DNA of 5,697 bases from JAFAVZ01 sp036009105. Its GTDB lineage: Bacteria; Acidobacteriota; Thermoanaerobaculia; Gp7-AA8. Below, piece after piece: positions 3,515-5,697 of this stretch; within the stretch, counting starts at the first letter, position 1, and each line of letters opens with the position of its first letter. The position numbers and the translations under genes are program-made. The stretch covers positions 1 to 5,697 of the forward strand of contig DASYMJ010000372.1 of assembly GCA_036009105.1 (NCBI GenBank). The letters run 5' to 3'. The notes beneath the pieces were generated by a model, which was given only the letters and a program-made list of their open reading frames with translations, searched no databases and was not told the DNA's origin.

Positions 3515-5697
3515 TTACTGCGCGGGGACGTAGGTGGGGTCGAGGGTGCGGTTGTCCACCACCGAGGCGTAGGCCAGCACTTTACCGGCGCCGCCGGTCA
3601 CCTGCACGGAGACGCGGGCGTTGAACGCGTCCTCGAGGCCCATGGAACGGAGCACCTGGTTCAGCTGCAGGAACTCGTTCGCACCGAGCTCCAGGGACGT
3701 GGTCGCGGCGACCTTGCTGTCCGGCAGGTCCACGGTCAGCTCCACCGTCGCCGGGTTGCCGGTGACCTCGGCGAAGCCGATGTTCGTGCGGAAGCGGGAC
3801 GACTCCTCGACCTGCAGGATCTCGCGCGAGGAGTCGCCGGCGCCGATGGCCTGGTCCTTCGACTGCGCGGCGATCATCTGGCCGTAGGTGCCGTCGGCGC
3901 GGGCGTGATACGTGCGCGCCGCGGCGACGAGCGAGGAGGAGCCGCCGGTGATGCGGAGCATGCCGCTGCCGGTGGAGAGGTCGAAGAGGGAGGAGAGGAC
4001 GTCGTCGATGGCGCGCGTCTCGCCGGGCTGCACGGTCACCTGGCGGGTGACCGGCGCCGCGTTGGAGCCCTGCTGGTAGAGGGCGAGGGTGGTGGTGGTC
4101 GGCGCGGCGCCGGCGTTGTAGAGGCGGAGGTCCGACTGCCAGCGGCCGGTCGCCGTCTGCAGCGCCGCGACGCCGGGGATGGTCAGCTCGGTCGCTTTCG
4201 CATCGGCGGCGGCGCCTTCGATGAAGGAGGGGTCGCCCGTCTCGTTGTCGACGACCGAGGCGTAGGCGAAGACGCGGCCGGTGGGCGAGGCCAGGCGGAC
4301 CTCGACGCGCGCGTTGTCCGAGGAGACGCCGTGCGCGGCGAAGATGGCGCCGAGCTGCTGATGCTGGCCCGGCATGAGGGTGAGCATGTCCTCGAAGAGC
4401 TTCGTGCCGGCGGCGTCGAAGGCGGTCAGCGCGGCGGTGGCGTTCTGGCCGGCCGCCTCCACGATGCCGAAGTTCGTGCGGTACTCGCTGGACTGGGCGA
4501 GGGAGAGCAGGTCCATCGCGCCGCCCGCGGAGAGGAAGCGGGAGAGCGGGATGGCGGCGATGAACTGGCCGTAGGAGCCGTTCGCGGTCGCGTTGAAGAG
4601 GCGGCTGGAGGCGAGCGCGCGGCCGTCGCCGATGGGCGAGACGGTGTGCACCTCGAGGAAGCCGGTGGAGCCCGCTTCGGCCACGCCACCGCCGAACCAG
4701 GTGCCGACGATGTCATCGAGGGCGATGGTCTCGTGGGCGTGGACCATGAGCGTGGTCTTGAGCGCCTGGCCCGCCGAGCCGCGGAAGATCAGCTCGAACT
4801 GGGTCGGGAAGTTGTAAGTGTGGGAGAGGCGGATGTCCGATTGCCACTTCGAGTTCTGGCCGTCGGTGTGGGCGACGGCGGGGACGATCAGGACGTTGTC
4901 CGTCGCCACCGGGGTGTTCTTCACCGGCGAGACCGGCGTGACGAGGGAGACCGAGACCGGCTTGCTGACCAGCGAGGCGCCGCCGCTGGTGGTGAGATTG
5001 AGGGCCGCGGTGCTCGTGCCCGGCGGCAGCGTGCTCGGATCGACGGTGACGTTGAGGGAGAGGTTGCCGTCCACCGGGATGGTGCCGGAGGGGGGGTCGA
5101 CGGTCAGCCACGGCTCGCTGGTGCCGGCGTTGAAGCCGGTCTCCATGGCGCTCTTGCCGGCGATGTTGCCGAGGGTGATGGTCAAGGTGCGGACGATGGG
5201 CGTCCTGGTGCCGAAGGGGGCCACGACCGTCTCGTCGTTGCCGTTGCCGCCGCGGGTCTGGATCTGGGGGATGACCACCACCCGGACGGTGCCGGACGGC
5301 GCGCCGATGCCGCAGCTGTTCACCGGGCTGACCCGGTAGTAATAGATGGTGGCGACGGACACCGCGTGCTGGAAGGCGGCGCTGGTGCCGGTGGCGCGGG
5401 TGGTCGCGGCGCCGGTGAAGTCGGAGGCGATCGATTCTTCGACGTCGTACGCGCTGGCGCCGGCGACGGCGTTCCAGCTGACCGTGTAGGGCGTGTTGGT
5501 GGAGACGGTGGCGACGGCCGTGGCGCCGATGGAGTCCGCCGGCAGCGTGCAGGGCTGGGCGGGGTTGGGGGTCGGGGTGGGAGTGGGAGTCGGGGTCGGG
5601 TTGGGGCTCGGCGTGGGCGTGGGGTTGGGGGTCGGCGTTGGTGTGGGGTTGGGCTGGGGCTGCGGCGTGGGCGTCGGATTCGGCTGCGGAGTCGGAT
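3515..5697 (-). CDS. Large repetitive FnIII/BACON-like surface or secreted protein, N-terminus cut off
   Basis: The frame is open from the right edge (first full codon at 5695) to TAA at 3517-3515, giving 726 visible residues. The start and any signal peptide lie outside; the in-frame GTG at 5362 falls inside a domain and is not a real start. In order there is a 48-residue Pro-Thr/Asn/Gln/Ser linker (5552-5695). An FnIII-like domain follows (about 5267-5551: YTVSWNAVAGASAYDVEES, then YYYRVSPVNSCG), with two cysteines near its ends that could form a disulfide. Next is a BACON-like beta domain (about 4937-5239: EPWLTVDPPSGTIPVDG, then VDPSTLPPGTSTAALNL). Two modules of about 225 residues follow (4214-4894 and 3524-4186), each ending in YASVVDN-x-T-x-DP. 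The linker, cysteines and beta-sandwich style point to an exported protein, perhaps in adhesion, glycan binding or attached to an N-terminal enzyme. None of this is proven. There is no C-terminal sorting motif or transmembrane tail. I recognise the style but not a named protein. Confidence 0.9.
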   Translation of the reverse strand, partial: PTPQPNPTPTPQPQPNPTPTPTPNPTPTPSPNPTPTPTPTPTPNPAQPCTLPADSIGATAVATVSTNTPYTVSWNAVAGASAYDVEESIASDFTGAATTRATGTSAAFQHAVSVATIYYYRVSPVNSCGIGAPSGTVRVVVIPQIQTRGGNGNDETVVAPFGTRTPIVRTLTITLGNIAGKSAMETGFNAGTSEPWLTVDPPSGTIPVDGNLSLNVTVDPSTLPPGTSTAALNLTTSGGASLVSKPVSVSLVTPVSPVKNTPVATDNVLIVPAVAHTDGQNSKWQSDIRLSHTYNFPTQFELIFRGSAGQALKTTLMVHAHETIALDDIVGTWFGGGVAEAGSTGFLEVHTVSPIGDGRALASSRLFNATANGSYGQFIAAIPLSRFLSAGGAMDLLSLAQSSEYRTNFGIVEAAGQNATAALTAFDAAGTKLFEDMLTLMPGQHQQLGAIFAAHGVSSDNARVEVRLASPTGRVFAYASVVDNETGDPSFIEGAAADAKATELTIPGVAALQTATGRWQSDLRLYNAGAAPTTTTLALYQQGSNAAPVTRQVTVQPGETRAIDDVLSSLFDLSTGSGMLRITGGSSSLVAAARTYHARADGTYGQMIAAQSKDQAIGAGDSSREILQVEESSRFRTNIGFAEVTGNPATVELTVDLPDSKVAATTSLELGANEFLQLNQVLRSMGLEDAFNARVSVQVTGGAGKVLAYASVVDNRTLDPTYVPAQ
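3524..4894 (-). repeat. Tandem duplicated protein modules, each of two Ig-like-sized units
   Basis: Two modules share the same landmarks about 230 residues apart. KWQSDIRL (W codon 4846) matches RWQSDLRL (4141). The others are IALDDI/AIDDVL, SYGQFIAA/TYGQMIAA, EYRTNFGI/RFRTNIGF, HQQL/FLQL and FAYASVVDNETGDPSFI/LAYASVVDNRTLDPTYV. Within each module a second-level repeat is visible. WQSD-I/L-RL at the start is echoed about 115-120 residues later by (Y/F)RTN-x-G-(I/F), and ALASSRLFN in the first half lines up with AYASVVDN in the second. This suggests four related beta-sandwich units starting near 4846, 4483, 4141 and 3793. Divergence between copies is high, so the duplication is old. Confidence 0.75.
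5552..5697 (-). repeat. Pro-Thr/Asn/Gln low-complexity linker
   Basis: Every second residue is proline for 48 residues, alternating with Thr (most often), Asn, Gln, Ser and finally Ala, as in PTPTPTPNPTPTPSPNPTP. The repeat begins beyond the right edge. Such linkers separate domains in exported enzymes and surface proteins and are often glycosylated in other organisms. At DNA level it is a run of CC(C/G)AC(G/C/T) hexamer-like units, making the plus strand a dense series of G-runs. Confidence 0.9.

Noticed and set aside
2742..3533. 263-residue plus-strand frame inside the regulator
   Set aside because: It is an alternate-frame shadow, dominated by Arg, Ala and Gly, with no domain.
3515..5362. 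GTG at 5362 as start of the repetitive protein
   Set aside because: The frame continues open to the window edge through a coherent FnIII-like domain and proline linker, and the GTG falls within that domain.

Overview
The window is GC-rich bacterial chromosomal DNA with four protein genes. Two are complete and two run off the edges. From left to right they are: a DUF5995-family protein (minus strand, C-terminus cut by the left edge); an MgtE-type magnesium transporter (minus, complete); a divergent SARP/BTAD-type regulator with a C-terminal receiver domain (plus, complete); and a large repetitive, probably exported protein with a proline-rich linker, an FnIII-like domain, a BACON-like domain and tandem beta-rich modules (minus, N-terminus cut by the right edge).

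The likely source is a GC-rich environmental bacterium. A one-component winged-helix/BTAD regulator, a Pro-Thr linker followed by FnIII and BACON-like domains, and modules ending in 'VDN-x-T-x-DP' remind me of Acidobacteriota, perhaps Thermoanaerobaculia. This rests on protein style only, because the window holds no rRNA or other phylogenetic marker. It is a moderate-to-weak inference.

Layout: 1-706 is the DUF5995 gene, with visibly lower GC than the rest. 707-866 is intergenic, with an 8-bp perfect hairpin, a second dyad and a weak promoter candidate. 867-2243 is mgtE. 2244-2310 is a short divergent region with three near-identical ATGCGC-type direct repeats and a good -10 box for the regulator. 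2311-3471 is the regulator. 3472-3514 is a convergent gap filled by a 12-bp-stem hairpin. 3515-5697 is the repetitive protein.

Functional links: the regulator and mgtE share a 67-bp divergent promoter region, so control of mgtE by the regulator, together with autoregulation, is the simplest hypothesis. No sensor kinase is visible for the receiver domain. mgtE and the DUF5995 gene point the same way but are 160 bp apart with a hairpin between them, so separate transcription is at least as likely as an operon. The repetitive protein is convergent to the regulator and probably unrelated to it.

I see no mobile element, CRISPR array, tRNA, rRNA or defence system. The most interesting items are the wHTH-BTAD-receiver domain order, the repeat-bearing divergent promoter with a possibly leaderless transcript, and the four-fold internal repeat structure of the large protein.
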